This document shows positions 16,325 to 24,839 of a DNA stretch of 64,000 bases, one piece after another (position 1 is the stretch's first letter; every line of letters starts with the position of its first letter). Source of the stretch: Mesorhizobium sp. M1C.F.Ca.ET.210.01.1.1 (GTDB lineage: Bacteria; Pseudomonadota; Alphaproteobacteria; Rhizobiales; Rhizobiaceae); NCBI RefSeq assembly GCF_004791585.1, contig NZ_SRUU01000015.1, forward strand, positions 1 through 64,000. Direction: 5' to 3'. The translations under genes and the position numbers were made by a program. Under the pieces are notes generated by a model. It saw only the letters and a list, made by a program, of their open reading frames with translations. It was not told where the DNA came from and did not search any database.

Positions 16325-17368
16325 TCAGTTTCTTGCCCGCGGCGCGGGTCCATGGCTCGCCCTCGGCACCAGCGTCGGCCGGATCAGCCGGGTCAGCGGC
16401 TCCGCCGGCCTGTCGGCGATGACGGTGAGCAGCATGTCGGCGATCTCGCGCGCGCACTGGCGGATCGAGGCGTCGAAGGTGGTGAGGCCGGGCGGCGCAT
16501 AGGCCGAGGCGACGACATTGTCGAAGCCGATGATGGAGAGGTCACGCGGCACGCTGAGACCGGCGCGTGACGCCTCCTCCATCACCGTCAGCGCCAGTTC
16601 GTCGAACAGGGCGATAACCGCAGTCGGCCGATTGGGCGCCTGCAGCATGCGGTTGACGGCCTGGATGCGGGCGCCGCGATCGAAGCGCGGGGCGGTCGCC
16701 ACGTCGAGCCGCACCGAAGGGTCGCCGCGACGGGCGATCGCCGCGGCGAGACCGTCCTGCCGCAAATGCCGGAACGTCATCGGCTCGGAAATCGTCACCA
16801 GGCCGAAATGGCGGTGGCCGAGATCGTAGAGCATGTCGAAGGCCTCGCCGAAGGCATGGGCGCCGTCGGTGTCGAGCCAGTTGTAAGCAAAGTCGCTGTC
16901 GAGCAGCCGGCCGTGGGCAACGAAGGGAAAGCCGCGCCGGCGCAGATAGGCGAGGCGTTCGTCGACCTCGGCGATACGGGTGATGACGACGCCGTCGGCC
17001 CGGCCGGATTCGACGACATGGCGCAATACCGCCAGCTCGGCCTGGTCCTGCGCTGCCGTGGCGAGGATGAGGTCGGCGCCATGCGCCACCAGCCCCTCGC
17101 CGAGCCCGGTGATGAACTCGCCGAGGAAGGAATCGACCAGATTGGGGCCGCGGATCGGCAGCACCAGGCCAACGAAACCACTGCGGCCGGAAACCAGCGT
17201 GCGCGCCGCAGTGTTGGGCACATAGCCAGCCTGGCGCGCCGCCTGGGCGACGCGTTCGCGTGTCTTCAGCGCGATCTGCTGATGGCCGGCAAGCGCCCGT
17301 GACACTGTCGTGATCGACAGGCCGAGGCTGGAGGCAAGCTCCTTCAGCGTGGTTACACGGGCCGACAA
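16325..17368 (-). CDS. LacI family transcriptional regulator of the ABC/GH63 operon
   Basis: A 347-residue repressor. The N-terminal helix-turn-helix and hinge read TLKELASSLGLSITTVSRAL and VAQAARQAGYVPNTAAR (about 7-60), followed by a periplasmic-binding-protein-like effector domain (GLVLPIRGPNLVDSFLGEF, VSLDIS-type end VPRDLSIIGFDN). Translation starts at TTG (17368), 4 bases after GGGGAGGA; the next residues SARVTTLKE fit the family. It is first in the minus-strand operon, 36 bases before the binding-protein gene. Two AAACGTTT palindromes lie just upstream and are likely operators, giving autoregulation. Confidence 0.92.
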   Translation of the reverse strand: MSARVTTLKELASSLGLSITTVSRALAGHQQIALKTRERVAQAARQAGYVPNTAARTLVSGRSGFVGLVLPIRGPNLVDSFLGEFITGLGEGLVAHGADLILATAAQDQAELAVLRHVVESGRADGVVITRIAEVDERLAYLRRRGFPFVAHGRLLDSDFAYNWLDTDGAHAFGEAFDMLYDLGHRHFGLVTISEPMTFRHLRQDGLAAAIARRGDPSVRLDVATAPRFDRGARIQAVNRMLQAPNRPTAVIALFDELALTVMEEASRAGLSVPRDLSIIGFDNVVASAYAPPGLTTFDASIRQCAREIADMLLTVIADRPAEPLTRLIRPTLVPRASHGPAPRARN

Positions 17369-17390
17369 TCGTTCCTCCCCGAACGCGATG

Positions 17391-17433
17391 TTGAAACGTT
17401 TGTAATCGCCTTTTGCAGAATTGCAAACGTTTT
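17391..17433 (-). promoter_or_regulatory. paired AAACGTTT operators upstream of the LacI gene
   Basis: Two copies of the palindrome AAACGTTT at 17394-17401 and 17425-17432, in the contexts TTGAAACGTTTGTAA and TTGCAAACGTTTTAA. Their centres are 31 bases apart, about three helical turns, which suits two LacI-family dimers on one face of DNA. They lie 23-65 bases upstream of the TTG start, where the promoter should be. Confidence 0.7.
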
Positions 17434-17588
17434 AAATTTTTGCGGATGATCCGTTGCCCGCGGCGTGCAGAGCGGCCGAGCTACCACTTCCGAAGGAACA
17501 AGCGATGCCGGAGCAGCTCTCGGAATGAGTTGCCGCTCTCAAGATAGCGAGCGCGGCATAGCGATGCGCGAAGGCGTGGATGTCGCTC

Positions 17589-18242
17589 CTAGATCGATCG
17601 TGATGCAGCCGTGGCAACCGCCAACTGAGCATCGAAAGCGCGTTTGAAGGCGGGGCGCGCTTCGCCGCGGGCGACATAGGCTGCGAGGTTCGGAAACTCG
17701 TCCAGCAGGCCCGACCTGTTCAACCTGCGCAGCACCGTCACCATCATAACGTCCCCGGCGCTGAAGTCGTGGTCGAGCCAATCGTTATCGCCAAGACGAG
17801 CCGAGAGTTGGCGCAGCCTGTCGCGGATGCGATCATGGACCATGGGCAGACGCTGCTCGTGCCAGCTCTCATTGCCCTCCTGAAAGAGCGCCACTTGCAG
17901 GTCGATAATCGGCGGCTCCACCGTATTGACCGCGCAGAACATCCAGCTGATCGCCCGCGCCCGGGCGTTCGCATCGTCCGGCAGCAAACCGGCGTAGTGT
18001 TCTGCGATATGCAAGACGATGGCGCCAGACTCGAATAGAGCGAGCCCGCCCTCCTCAAAGGTGGGGATCTGCCCGAATGGATGAACCGCGAGATGGGCGG
18101 GTTGCTTCATCTCTTCAAACGAAACGAGGCGGACTTCGTAAGGCTGGCCAGCTTCCTCAAGTGCCCAGCGCACACGCATGTCGCGTGCCTGTCCCCTGCC
18201 GCCGTCGGGCGAGCGTTCAAAGGCGGTGATGGTGAGGGTCAT
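17589..18242 (-). CDS. glutathione S-transferase family protein
   Basis: A 217-residue cytoplasmic enzyme of the GST fold. The N-terminal thioredoxin-like domain has RVRWALEEAGQPYEV (about 23-37), PFGQIPTFEEGGLALFESGAI with the glutathione-binding P and ES pair, and the helical C-terminal domain begins near residue 90 and contains SAGDVMMV. Likely role is conjugation or thiol-dependent detoxification; the substrate is unknown. The start is ATG at 18242; in-frame sequence upstream to 18455 is not convincing and runs across a gene remnant. It is monocistronic. Confidence 0.9.
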   Translation of the reverse strand: MTLTITAFERSPDGGRGQARDMRVRWALEEAGQPYEVRLVSFEEMKQPAHLAVHPFGQIPTFEEGGLALFESGAIVLHIAEHYAGLLPDDANARARAISWMFCAVNTVEPPIIDLQVALFQEGNESWHEQRLPMVHDRIRDRLRQLSARLGDNDWLDHDFSAGDVMMVTVLRRLNRSGLLDEFPNLAAYVARGEARPAFKRAFDAQLAVATAASRSI

Positions 18243-18351
18243 CGGCGGGCTCCGGGTGCATGGTTGGCGAGTGTGACACGCATGATTGCGACGACCTTCC
18301 GGCCATCCAGTTTCTGCGCTTTCCACCCAAATGACGAACGAGCGGCGCGGC

Positions 18352-18427
18352 TCCCGACAACGCGCCTCGTCTTTCTTTTGGGGCCTCATGCCGTCAAGAT
18401 GAACTTGCCGGGCTGATCGCCGGATTC
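18352..18427 (-). pseudogene. 3'-end remnant of a quinone-oxidoreductase-like gene
   Basis: Positions 18427-18386 read ESGDQPGKFILTA then stop, close to ESGEQFGKIVVTV then stop at the end of the oxidoreductase gene at 22013-22999. About 34 bases of 3' flank also match (GCGCGTT-TCGGGAG in both). No similarity continues upstream of the ESG codon. It is either a leftover of a deleted paralogue or a small duplicated segment. The rest of 18243-18557 shows no gene. Confidence 0.55.
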
Positions 18428-18557
18428 TGTTGGGCGGTAAGGTTGGCGATTGCACATTAGCCAGGAACGATGCAGCCTAGCCCTGAGGCGCGAAAGCAAC
18501 TTCCCGGGGCGGGACCATGCTGGAAGGACAAGCGGCACAGCAACTGGTGCAGAAGTC

Positions 18558-20762
18558 ATGACACGCGCTCAGTTGGCCGGCGTCATCCTGGGCTTGTCGC
18601 TGGTAGCGGCGCTTACCATTGTCCGGGCGCGCGACCCGCAGCCGTTGAAACTGGCCCGCGAAGCGACGTTCGACCAATATCAGAGGCTGGCACCGCGCCG
18701 CTTCGAGTCGATGCCCGTGCGCGTGATCGACATCGACGAGGCCTCACTACAGCAGTTCGGGCAGTGGCCGTGGCCCAGGGACCGCATGGCGACTCTGGTC
18801 GAGAAACTGACGGAGCTTGGTGCGGCAGCCATCGCATTCGACATCCTTTTCTCCGAGCCCGATCGTCTGTCGCCCCGCACTGTTGTCCGCGACGTGCCAG
18901 GCATCGATCCTGCCCTGCTCGACCGCCTGCCCGACAACGACGATATCTTCGCCCGGTCGATCGACGGCAAGCCAGTTGTCCTGGGTTACGGCATCTCCAA
19001 CGAAGGGAACTATCGGCCGCGAATGAAGGCTGGCATCGCCTTTACGGGCGAGAGCCCGGTCGATGCTCCTCCCCATATCAGGGTAGCCACACCGCTGCGG
19101 CCGCAGCTTGAGGCCAATGCCGCCGGCATCGGACATATCAGCCTCAATCCGGGCAGATCGACCGCGGTGGTGAGGACAGCTCCACTCTTTCTGACTGATG
19201 GCCAGCAGCTTTATCCGGGTCTTGCCCTCGAAGCCATGAGGGTGGCGCAGGGTGCCTCCACCTACGTCATTGCCGGCGCGCCGGACCGGCAGGGCATAAT
19301 GACCTCCGTCAAGATCGGCGACTTCGTTATCCCGGTGACCTCGGCCGGCGAACTCTGGCTCTATGTCAGTCCCGACAGGGCGGAACGGTATGTTTCGGTT
19401 AAGGACGTGCTCGCACCCGGCGGCGTCTCGCCCGAAACAAGGGCCGCGATCGAGGGCAGCATCGTGTTTGTCGGTACTTCCGCCCCTGGGCTGCAGGACA
19501 TTCGTGTCACGGCGCTCGGTGAGAACGTGCCGGGCGTCTCGCTCCACGCGCAGATGGTGGAACAGGTACTGTCCGGCCACTACCTGTCGCGGCCCGACTG
19601 GGCAAACGGGCTGGAAATCGCGTCGATCGCGATGCTCGGCATCCTTCTGGTGATCCTCACGATTTTCGTAAGCCCCGCGATTGCGCTCGCCTGCGGCCTG
19701 GCGATCACGGGCCTGGCGCTCGTCGCATCATGGCTTGCCTTTTCGCTTGCGGGACTGCTGTTCGACCCGTTTGCGCCGATCGTCATGGGCACGATCACGC
19801 ATTTTGCGACAACCTCTTTCCGCTTCCTGGTGACTGACCGGGAGCGGCGGGCGATCCGGCGGGCCTTCGGCCAATATTTGTCGCCGTCGCTTCTCTACCG
19901 CATCGAGCACACGCGCAACGCGCTGCGTCTTGGCGGAGACGACCGCGAGCTGACCGTGATGTTCGTCGATGTGCGAAACTTCACCGAGATCAGCGAAAGA
20001 CTGCCGCCCACCGCCGTCGTGCGGTTTCTGAACACGCTTCTCGACGCGCTCAGCCGTCACGTCACCGCCAACGAAGGCACACTCGACAAGTTCATCGGCG
20101 ATTCGATCATGGCCTTTTGGAATGCCCCGGTCGATGTCACCGACCATCCCGCCAAGGCCGTTCGCGCGGCATTGGCCATGCGCGAGACAATTGCTCGCCT
20201 TAACGAAAGCGATGCATTCGGATTCGGGACCGGACAGACGGTTCGCATCGGTATCGGAATCCATACCGGCGTCGCCTGCGTCGGAAACATGGGTGCGGAG
20301 TCGCGATTCAACTATTCGGCCGTTGGCGATGCGGTGAACATCGCTGCGCGTATCGAGACAGCGTGCAAGACGGTGAGTTTCGACATCCTAGCGTCCGACG
20401 ACACAGTACGATCGCTGCCAGGCTGGGCCTTGCTCGACGCGGGATCGCTGGAGCTCAAGGGAAAGAGCGCGAGGACGAGAATCAATGCCGTCGTCGGCGA
20501 TGAAAATGTAGCGTCGTCGCCGGATTTTGCGGCATTGCGGCTTCTCCACGGCAAGCTCGTCGAGGCGTTGCATTCGCGCTCGCCACGCAGCCGAAAGATC
20601 GTCGCGGCGGCCAAAGCCAAGGCCGCGAGCCTGCCGGTAGGCTTGCAGGACTTCTATGGCCGGATATCGCGCAGAGCGGATGATTTTGTCGCCAAACGGG
20701 CGGGAGCAGCGGTGGAAGCGAATGCCGGCTATGCGGAGCAACAATTCGGCTCCGGTTCCTGA
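18558..20762 (+). CDS. CHASE2 domain adenylate/guanylate cyclase
   Basis: A 734-residue membrane signalling enzyme. One N-terminal helix (about 6-24) leads into an extracytoplasmic CHASE2 sensor domain (about 35-340; VRVIDIDEASLQQFGQWPWPR, AIAFDILFSEPD, VFVGTSAPGLQD). Three hydrophobic helices follow (about 355-425), then a class III cyclase domain (about 460-650) with VMFVDVRNFTEISE and DKFIGDSIMAFW (both metal aspartates) and FNYSAVGDAVNIAARIE. It makes cAMP (or cGMP) in response to a periplasmic cue. The start ATG at 18558 is chosen because the hydrophobic helix follows at once. It converges with the FecR-domain gene; such pairs recur in rhizobia, from memory. Confidence 0.92.
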   Translation: MTRAQLAGVILGLSLVAALTIVRARDPQPLKLAREATFDQYQRLAPRRFESMPVRVIDIDEASLQQFGQWPWPRDRMATLVEKLTELGAAAIAFDILFSEPDRLSPRTVVRDVPGIDPALLDRLPDNDDIFARSIDGKPVVLGYGISNEGNYRPRMKAGIAFTGESPVDAPPHIRVATPLRPQLEANAAGIGHISLNPGRSTAVVRTAPLFLTDGQQLYPGLALEAMRVAQGASTYVIAGAPDRQGIMTSVKIGDFVIPVTSAGELWLYVSPDRAERYVSVKDVLAPGGVSPETRAAIEGSIVFVGTSAPGLQDIRVTALGENVPGVSLHAQMVEQVLSGHYLSRPDWANGLEIASIAMLGILLVILTIFVSPAIALACGLAITGLALVASWLAFSLAGLLFDPFAPIVMGTITHFATTSFRFLVTDRERRAIRRAFGQYLSPSLLYRIEHTRNALRLGGDDRELTVMFVDVRNFTEISERLPPTAVVRFLNTLLDALSRHVTANEGTLDKFIGDSIMAFWNAPVDVTDHPAKAVRAALAMRETIARLNESDAFGFGTGQTVRIGIGIHTGVACVGNMGAESRFNYSAVGDAVNIAARIETACKTVSFDILASDDTVRSLPGWALLDAGSLELKGKSARTRINAVVGDENVASSPDFAALRLLHGKLVEALHSRSPRSRKIVAAAKAKAASLPVGLQDFYGRISRRADDFVAKRAGAAVEANAGYAEQQFGSGS

Positions 20763-20922
20763 CCTGCATTCATACAAGGCGGTCGACCGCCGGACTCGCT
20801 GCTGTTCAAGGGGCGACGATTTCGTCCACCCCGACGTAGAAGCGCGTTAGCCCGACCGATTACCAGACACGCCGAGAAAAGAACGGCTATCCGTTGCTCT
20901 TGCCGTTGCCGCCGCCCTTGCC

Positions 20923-21792
20923 CTATCCCTTCCTGCCAGGACCGTAGGATTTTCCGGGATTGCTGGGATCGTGCTTGCCCGGATCATTTCCATGCCCGTT
21001 GTTGCCGTCATCAACGTCGCCCTTCGGCGGCGGGCTCGGCGGATTGGGCGTGCCCGGACTGGGCGGTGCCGGTGAGTTGCGTTGCTGCGGCCGCGCCGTG
21101 TGCTCCTGCTGAATGGCGGCCGCCATCCCGCAATTTCCGCCGCTTGTGGCGAAGCCTCCCGAAAGCTGCTGATTGCCGGTCAGAAACGGCAATGCCCGCG
21201 AGGTGCCGAGTGTGGTGAGCACGGATCGATTGACCTTGATGACGTCGGTCATTGCGCCCGATGGTGACGCGACCACGCAATCGCAGCGCCGCTTCAGTTC
21301 CCTGCATCCGCCGCCGCTGCAGAATCGGGCCTGCCCCTTCAGGAGCACGACGGCGGTTTTGCCGTTGGGCGCGATGTGGATATCGAATGCTGTTCCCCGC
21401 ACGCCTATCGTGCCTGCAGGCGTCACGATCTGGTAGGCGGACGAAGGCGAGCTTCCGCTTATCCAGCGAAACGTTCCCTTGGCGGCGCGGATGGTAAGCT
21501 TCTTCACGGAATTATCATCGTTGAAGATGTACTTGTCGATGACGACGGAAGAACCCCAACCCACCGCCAGCTTGGTACCATCCAGGAACACGAATTGGCC
21601 AAGCCCGGAATTGGATGTGCTGATACGTTCGTCCCGATGAACGGGCGACTTGACTTCCAGCGGTCCGGTTGCGCCGGTAACGGCAGTCTTGATCACGACT
21701 GCCTGGCCCACCGCTTCGGCAGCCATTGTCGGTGTCGCATTGTTGAGTGTCGCGGCCAGGGCGACAATAGCAGCCCACCTCAAGGACGGCAT
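20923..21792 (-). CDS. FecR domain protein with Pro/Gly-rich tail
   Basis: A 289-residue secreted protein. A signal peptide (about 1-24, cleavage near MAA-EA) is followed by a FecR domain (about 30-150) with DGTKLAVGWGSSVVIDKY, AAKGTFRWISG and the characteristic VTPAGTIGVRGTAFDI. After residue 215 the sequence becomes low complexity (PAPPSPGTPNPPSPPPKG, then Gly/Asp/Asn/Lys-rich). A TAG ends the frame at 20923, but the next 11 codons keep the same Gly/Lys/Asn character to a second in-frame TAG at 20887, suggesting a recent nonsense change. GGGAGGATGCC precedes the ATG. It may be a periplasmic ligand for the convergent CHASE2 cyclase; this is inference. Confidence 0.88.
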   Translation of the reverse strand: MPSLRWAAIVALAATLNNATPTMAAEAVGQAVVIKTAVTGATGPLEVKSPVHRDERISTSNSGLGQFVFLDGTKLAVGWGSSVVIDKYIFNDDNSVKKLTIRAAKGTFRWISGSSPSSAYQIVTPAGTIGVRGTAFDIHIAPNGKTAVVLLKGQARFCSGGGCRELKRRCDCVVASPSGAMTDVIKVNRSVLTTLGTSRALPFLTGNQQLSGGFATSGGNCGMAAAIQQEHTARPQQRNSPAPPSPGTPNPPSPPPKGDVDDGNNGHGNDPGKHDPSNPGKSYGPGRKG

Positions 21793-22012
21793 GGCATCCT
21801 CCCACCAATGCCTCTATTAGCATATGCTTGAAAGGCTGTCCTTACGGGAGGGCATACATCAAATTGAGTAGGACGTAGCTCGTTCGCTCACGCGACGCTC
21901 GAAGGCAAGACTACAAACTCGACCGTCTCGCGAGCCATCCTCACCGCAAGCTCCGCGAAGGACGAAGGACCGGCGCCGCTCCCGATAACGCGCCCTCGCC
22001 TTCGTTCGGGCT

Positions 22013-22999
22013 TCAAACCGTCACGACGATCTTGCCGAACTGCTCGCCGGATTCGAGGAAGCGGTGCGCCTCGACAATTTTGTCGAACGGAAAGGTCCTG
22101 GCGATCGCGGGCTGCAGCGCGCCTGATGCGAGGCCGTCGAGGATGAAGCGCTTGGCAGCTTCCAGCCGGATCGGATCGCCGGTGATTTCGTGGACGAGAT
22201 AGCCGCGCAGCGTCAGCGTCTTGGCCAGCACATCGAACAGCGGAAACGGCGTCGGCTCGGGGCTCAGGCCGCCATATTCGAGAAGAATGCCGCCGCGTGA
22301 CATCGCGGCTGTCAACGGCGTGAAGATCGGACCGCCGACGGCGTCCAGGACGACGCGCACACCCGGCGGGGCGATCTCCCTCAGCCGCGTTTCGAGATCC
22401 TCTTCGTGCAAGGCGACGACATCGGCGGCGCCGGCATCACGCAGAGCTTCCTTCTTGGCAGATGTGCGGGTGACGGCAATCGGCACGGCGCCAATTCTGT
22501 TGGCGATCTGAATAGCGGCCAGCCCGACGCTGCTCGACGCGGCGGTGATGACGACAGGCTCGCCACGGCCGAGACGGGCAATGTCGACCAGCGCGCCATA
22601 GGCGGTGAGGTATTGCATCCAGGTCGCGGCGGCGGCTTCGAAGCCGAGCGACGGCGGATGCTTGACGACGAGCTCGGCCGGAAAGGTGGCGAGCGTGCGA
22701 TAGGCCGGCCAGCGCGCCATCGAGCGTGGCGGGATGATGCTGACCGCATCGCCCGGCGCGAAGCCTTCGACGCCGTCGCCCACCGCCTCGACCGTGCCCG
22801 CCGCCTCGAGGCCGAGGCCTGACGGCAGCACCGGCGTCTCGATATAGCTGCCCCTGCGCATCGAGGCTTCAGCGCGGTTCAAGCCCAGCGCCTTGACGCT
22901 GATCCGCACCTCGCCGGGGCCCGGCGGCGGAACCTCGACATCTTCGATGCGCAACACTTCGGGACCGCCGTGACTGTGAAAGCGAACAGCCCTTGCCAT
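22013..22999 (-). CDS. zinc-free alcohol dehydrogenase-like NADPH:quinone oxidoreductase
   Basis: A 328-residue medium-chain dehydrogenase/reductase. N-terminal GroES-like domain: VPPPGPGEVRISVKALGLNRAE and GLEAAGTVEAVGDGVEGF. The nucleotide-binding domain has ITAASSSVGLAAIQIANRIGA (about 150-170) in place of the classical GGVG, then VRVVLDAVGGP. The catalytic-zinc cysteine and structural-zinc cysteines are absent, as in quinone oxidoreductases. It probably reduces a quinone or enone with NADPH. It is divergent from a LysR gene with a palindromic box between them, so it is the likely target of that regulator. Confidence 0.9.
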   Translation of the reverse strand: MARAVRFHSHGGPEVLRIEDVEVPPPGPGEVRISVKALGLNRAEASMRRGSYIETPVLPSGLGLEAAGTVEAVGDGVEGFAPGDAVSIIPPRSMARWPAYRTLATFPAELVVKHPPSLGFEAAAATWMQYLTAYGALVDIARLGRGEPVVITAASSSVGLAAIQIANRIGAVPIAVTRTSAKKEALRDAGAADVVALHEEDLETRLREIAPPGVRVVLDAVGGPIFTPLTAAMSRGGILLEYGGLSPEPTPFPLFDVLAKTLTLRGYLVHEITGDPIRLEAAKRFILDGLASGALQPAIARTFPFDKIVEAHRFLESGEQFGKIVVTV

Positions 23000-23003
23000 T
23001 ATG

Positions 23004-23021
23004 CAACTCCAAATCCAGTTG
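23004..23021. promoter_or_regulatory. LysR-type binding palindrome between oxidoreductase and LysR genes
   Basis: CAACT and AGTTG (23004-23008 and 23017-23021) form an inverted repeat with an 8-base spacer just 5 bases upstream of the oxidoreductase start and about 80-100 bases upstream of the LysR gene. The size and position suit a LysR-type operator controlling both genes. Confidence 0.5.
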
Positions 23022-23100
23022 ATGGAATGGACTATGCAGAGGCATCCGGAAGGGATAAATCGCGCATCAGGCAGAACAGTCGAAACAGATGGTTTTGAAT

Positions 23101-24003
23101 ATGGATCGCCTCGAAAGCATGGAGGTGTTCGTCAGGGCAGTCGACCTCGGCTCGTTCGCGGCCGCCGCGACAGCACTCGACCTGTCGGGCCCGATGGTCG
23201 GCAAGCATGTCCGCTTCCTGGAGGAACATCTGGGCGTGCGCCTGCTCAACCGCACGACGCGCCGGCAGAGCCTGACCGATTTCGGGCGCGCCTATTACGA
23301 GCGCTGCCGGATCGTGCTGGCGGAAGCGCAAGCCGCCGATGCGCTCGCGGCCGAGCAATTGTCCGAGCCACGCGGCAAGCTGCGCGTGACCATGCCGGCG
23401 CATTTCGGCCGCCACTGCGTCACGCCGATCCTGCTCGCGCTTGCCCGTCGCTATCCCACGCTGGAACTCGACCTGTCGCTCAGCGACCGCTTCGCCGATC
23501 TCGTCGAGGACGGTTTTGACCTCGCGATCCGCACGGGCGCCCTGGATGACAGGGCCGGCATCATCGTGCGCCGCGTCGCGCGCCAGCGCATGATCGTCTG
23601 CGCTTCGCCGTCCTACCTCGAGAGGATCGGCCGGCCGCTTCGGCTCGACGATATCGCCGGTCATCAGGCGATCATCTACCGACGGCTCGGCCAGGCGCTG
23701 CAGCCATGGCTGTTCCCGCGCGATGGCGGTTCGATGACGCAGATCGCGCCGGCCGGCCGGCTGCGGCTCGACGACCTCGACGCCATCGCCGATGCGGCGA
23801 CCGACGGCATGGGTCTGGCCTGGCTGCCATACTGGCTGGTGCGTGAGCGTGTCGAAGCGGGCGCGCTCGTCCGGCTGCTGCCGGACCAGCCGGACTATCT
23901 CTACGACTGCCACGCGCTCTGGCTGCAGACGCCGCATCTGCCGCTGAAAGTGCGCTTGGCCGTCGATGCGCTGGCGGCAGGGCTACCGAGAATGATGAGC
24001 TAG
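23101..24003 (+). CDS. LysR family transcriptional regulator
   Basis: A 300-residue regulator. The winged helix-turn-helix is at the N terminus (MDRLESMEVFVRAVDLGSFAAAATALDLSGPMVGKHV, RLLNRTTRRQSLTDFGR), followed by a two-lobed effector domain from about residue 88 (GKLRVTMPAHFGRHCV, FDLAIRTG). It belongs to the CrgA/AaeR-like subgroup by its RTTRR-LT pattern. The start at 23101 gives the usual MDRLESM beginning; an in-frame ATG at 23089 is also possible and neither has a strong ribosome site. It is divergent from the quinone oxidoreductase gene, its likely target. Confidence 0.9.
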   Translation: MDRLESMEVFVRAVDLGSFAAAATALDLSGPMVGKHVRFLEEHLGVRLLNRTTRRQSLTDFGRAYYERCRIVLAEAQAADALAAEQLSEPRGKLRVTMPAHFGRHCVTPILLALARRYPTLELDLSLSDRFADLVEDGFDLAIRTGALDDRAGIIVRRVARQRMIVCASPSYLERIGRPLRLDDIAGHQAIIYRRLGQALQPWLFPRDGGSMTQIAPAGRLRLDDLDAIADAATDGMGLAWLPYWLVRERVEAGALVRLLPDQPDYLYDCHALWLQTPHLPLKVRLAVDALAAGLPRMMS

Positions 24004-24133
24004 TTTTGCGCCGACTTCAGGTGCTGCACCACGCAACCCGAGTCGGCTCCTCCGGCAAAAACAAATACCGAGTCCAGGCGACACGGAAGATGTAAAAGGT
24101 GTGGAGGCCGCCGGCGATGAAAACCGGGGCCGC

Positions 24134-24583
24134 TTAGGCGAAGGCACGACGGCCAGTGATCTTCTCGATGTTGATGCGGAAGAAGAGGTGAGGCGGAATG
24201 GCCACCTTATCCTCTGAGTAAGGCGTCTCGCTGCCAGGTTCCCACCAGTCGGGGCGCGCTTGCTGCAACAGCGACCATGCATGGTCGCGCTCATTCTGCC
24301 GGGGGCCCGTTTCGGAAAGTTCTTCGTAGCGGCCGAAGGCAATGACACTCCACCAACTGCGAGGGCTGTGGATCTCGTCGACCTCGAGGCAGACCTGGGG
24401 ATGTCCTCGCATTGCCCGCACCTTGCGACCAATCAGGGAGAAGCTGTAGATGTGGCTGTTCTCGTATACGAAGCTGATCGGCACGACGTACGGCATTCCG
24501 CTTCTTACGCAGGCGAGATGCCCGACCCTGCTCGTGGCCAGGTGCATCCTGCATTCTTGGGTATTCATCTCACTGACGATCAC
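24134..24583 (-). CDS. pyridoxamine 5'-phosphate oxidase-like FMN-binding protein
   Basis: A 149-residue split-barrel flavoprotein of the NimA/PPOX-like group. Visible blocks are HLATSRVGHLACVRSGMPYVVPISFVY-type strands (residues 14-40, quoted only in part here), GRKVRAMRGHPQVCLEVDE and SWWSVIAFGRYEEL. Such proteins bind FMN, heme or F420 and reduce small molecules; the substrate is unknown. The GTG start at 24583 has GGGGAG 4 bases ahead; an ATG at 24568 is an alternative. It may be functionally linked to the flavodoxin gene upstream on the same strand, but a 256-base gap with a repeat lies between. Confidence 0.85.
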   Translation of the reverse strand: MIVSEMNTQECRMHLATSRVGHLACVRSGMPYVVPISFVYENSHIYSFSLIGRKVRAMRGHPQVCLEVDEIHSPRSWWSVIAFGRYEELSETGPRQNERDHAWSLLQQARPDWWEPGSETPYSEDKVAIPPHLFFRINIEKITGRRAFA

Positions 24584-24627
24584 GGGACTCCCCTGGTCAA
24601 AGAGCGAGCTTCATTCCGTGCATCTCT

Positions 24628-24728
24628 AGAGCGGCTCAGCGTCTCACGGAATCGCCGAACCGCTCTAAGTATTTGTTTTTACGCAATTCCGGACGGAAAA
24701 CCGTTACACACTTTTCCTGGAATTGCTC
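24628..24728. repeat. dispersed palindromic element, copy 2 (extended form)
   Basis: The core GCAATTCC...GGAATTGC lies at 24683-24726, preceded by an extension with its own inverted arms AGAGCGG (24628-24634) and CCGCTCT (24660-24666) and the linker TAAGTATTTGTTTTTAC. The copy at 63200-63296 shares the extension and the linker. No gene is present in 24584-24839. Confidence 0.75.
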
Positions 24729-24839
24729 GCCGCGGAAGCGGCTGCTTGCATCGGATTCGCGATCGCTCGCGGGGGCTGCCGGCAAGGACGGCAGAGGATT
24801 GGGCCGATGCAAGCTGCGCGGACTCAGGCACCTCCTTGT

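Noticed and set aside
17505..17528. Seven-codon frame MPEQLSE with an AAGGA ahead
   Set aside because: Too short to judge, not linked to a plus-strand gene and easily explained by chance.
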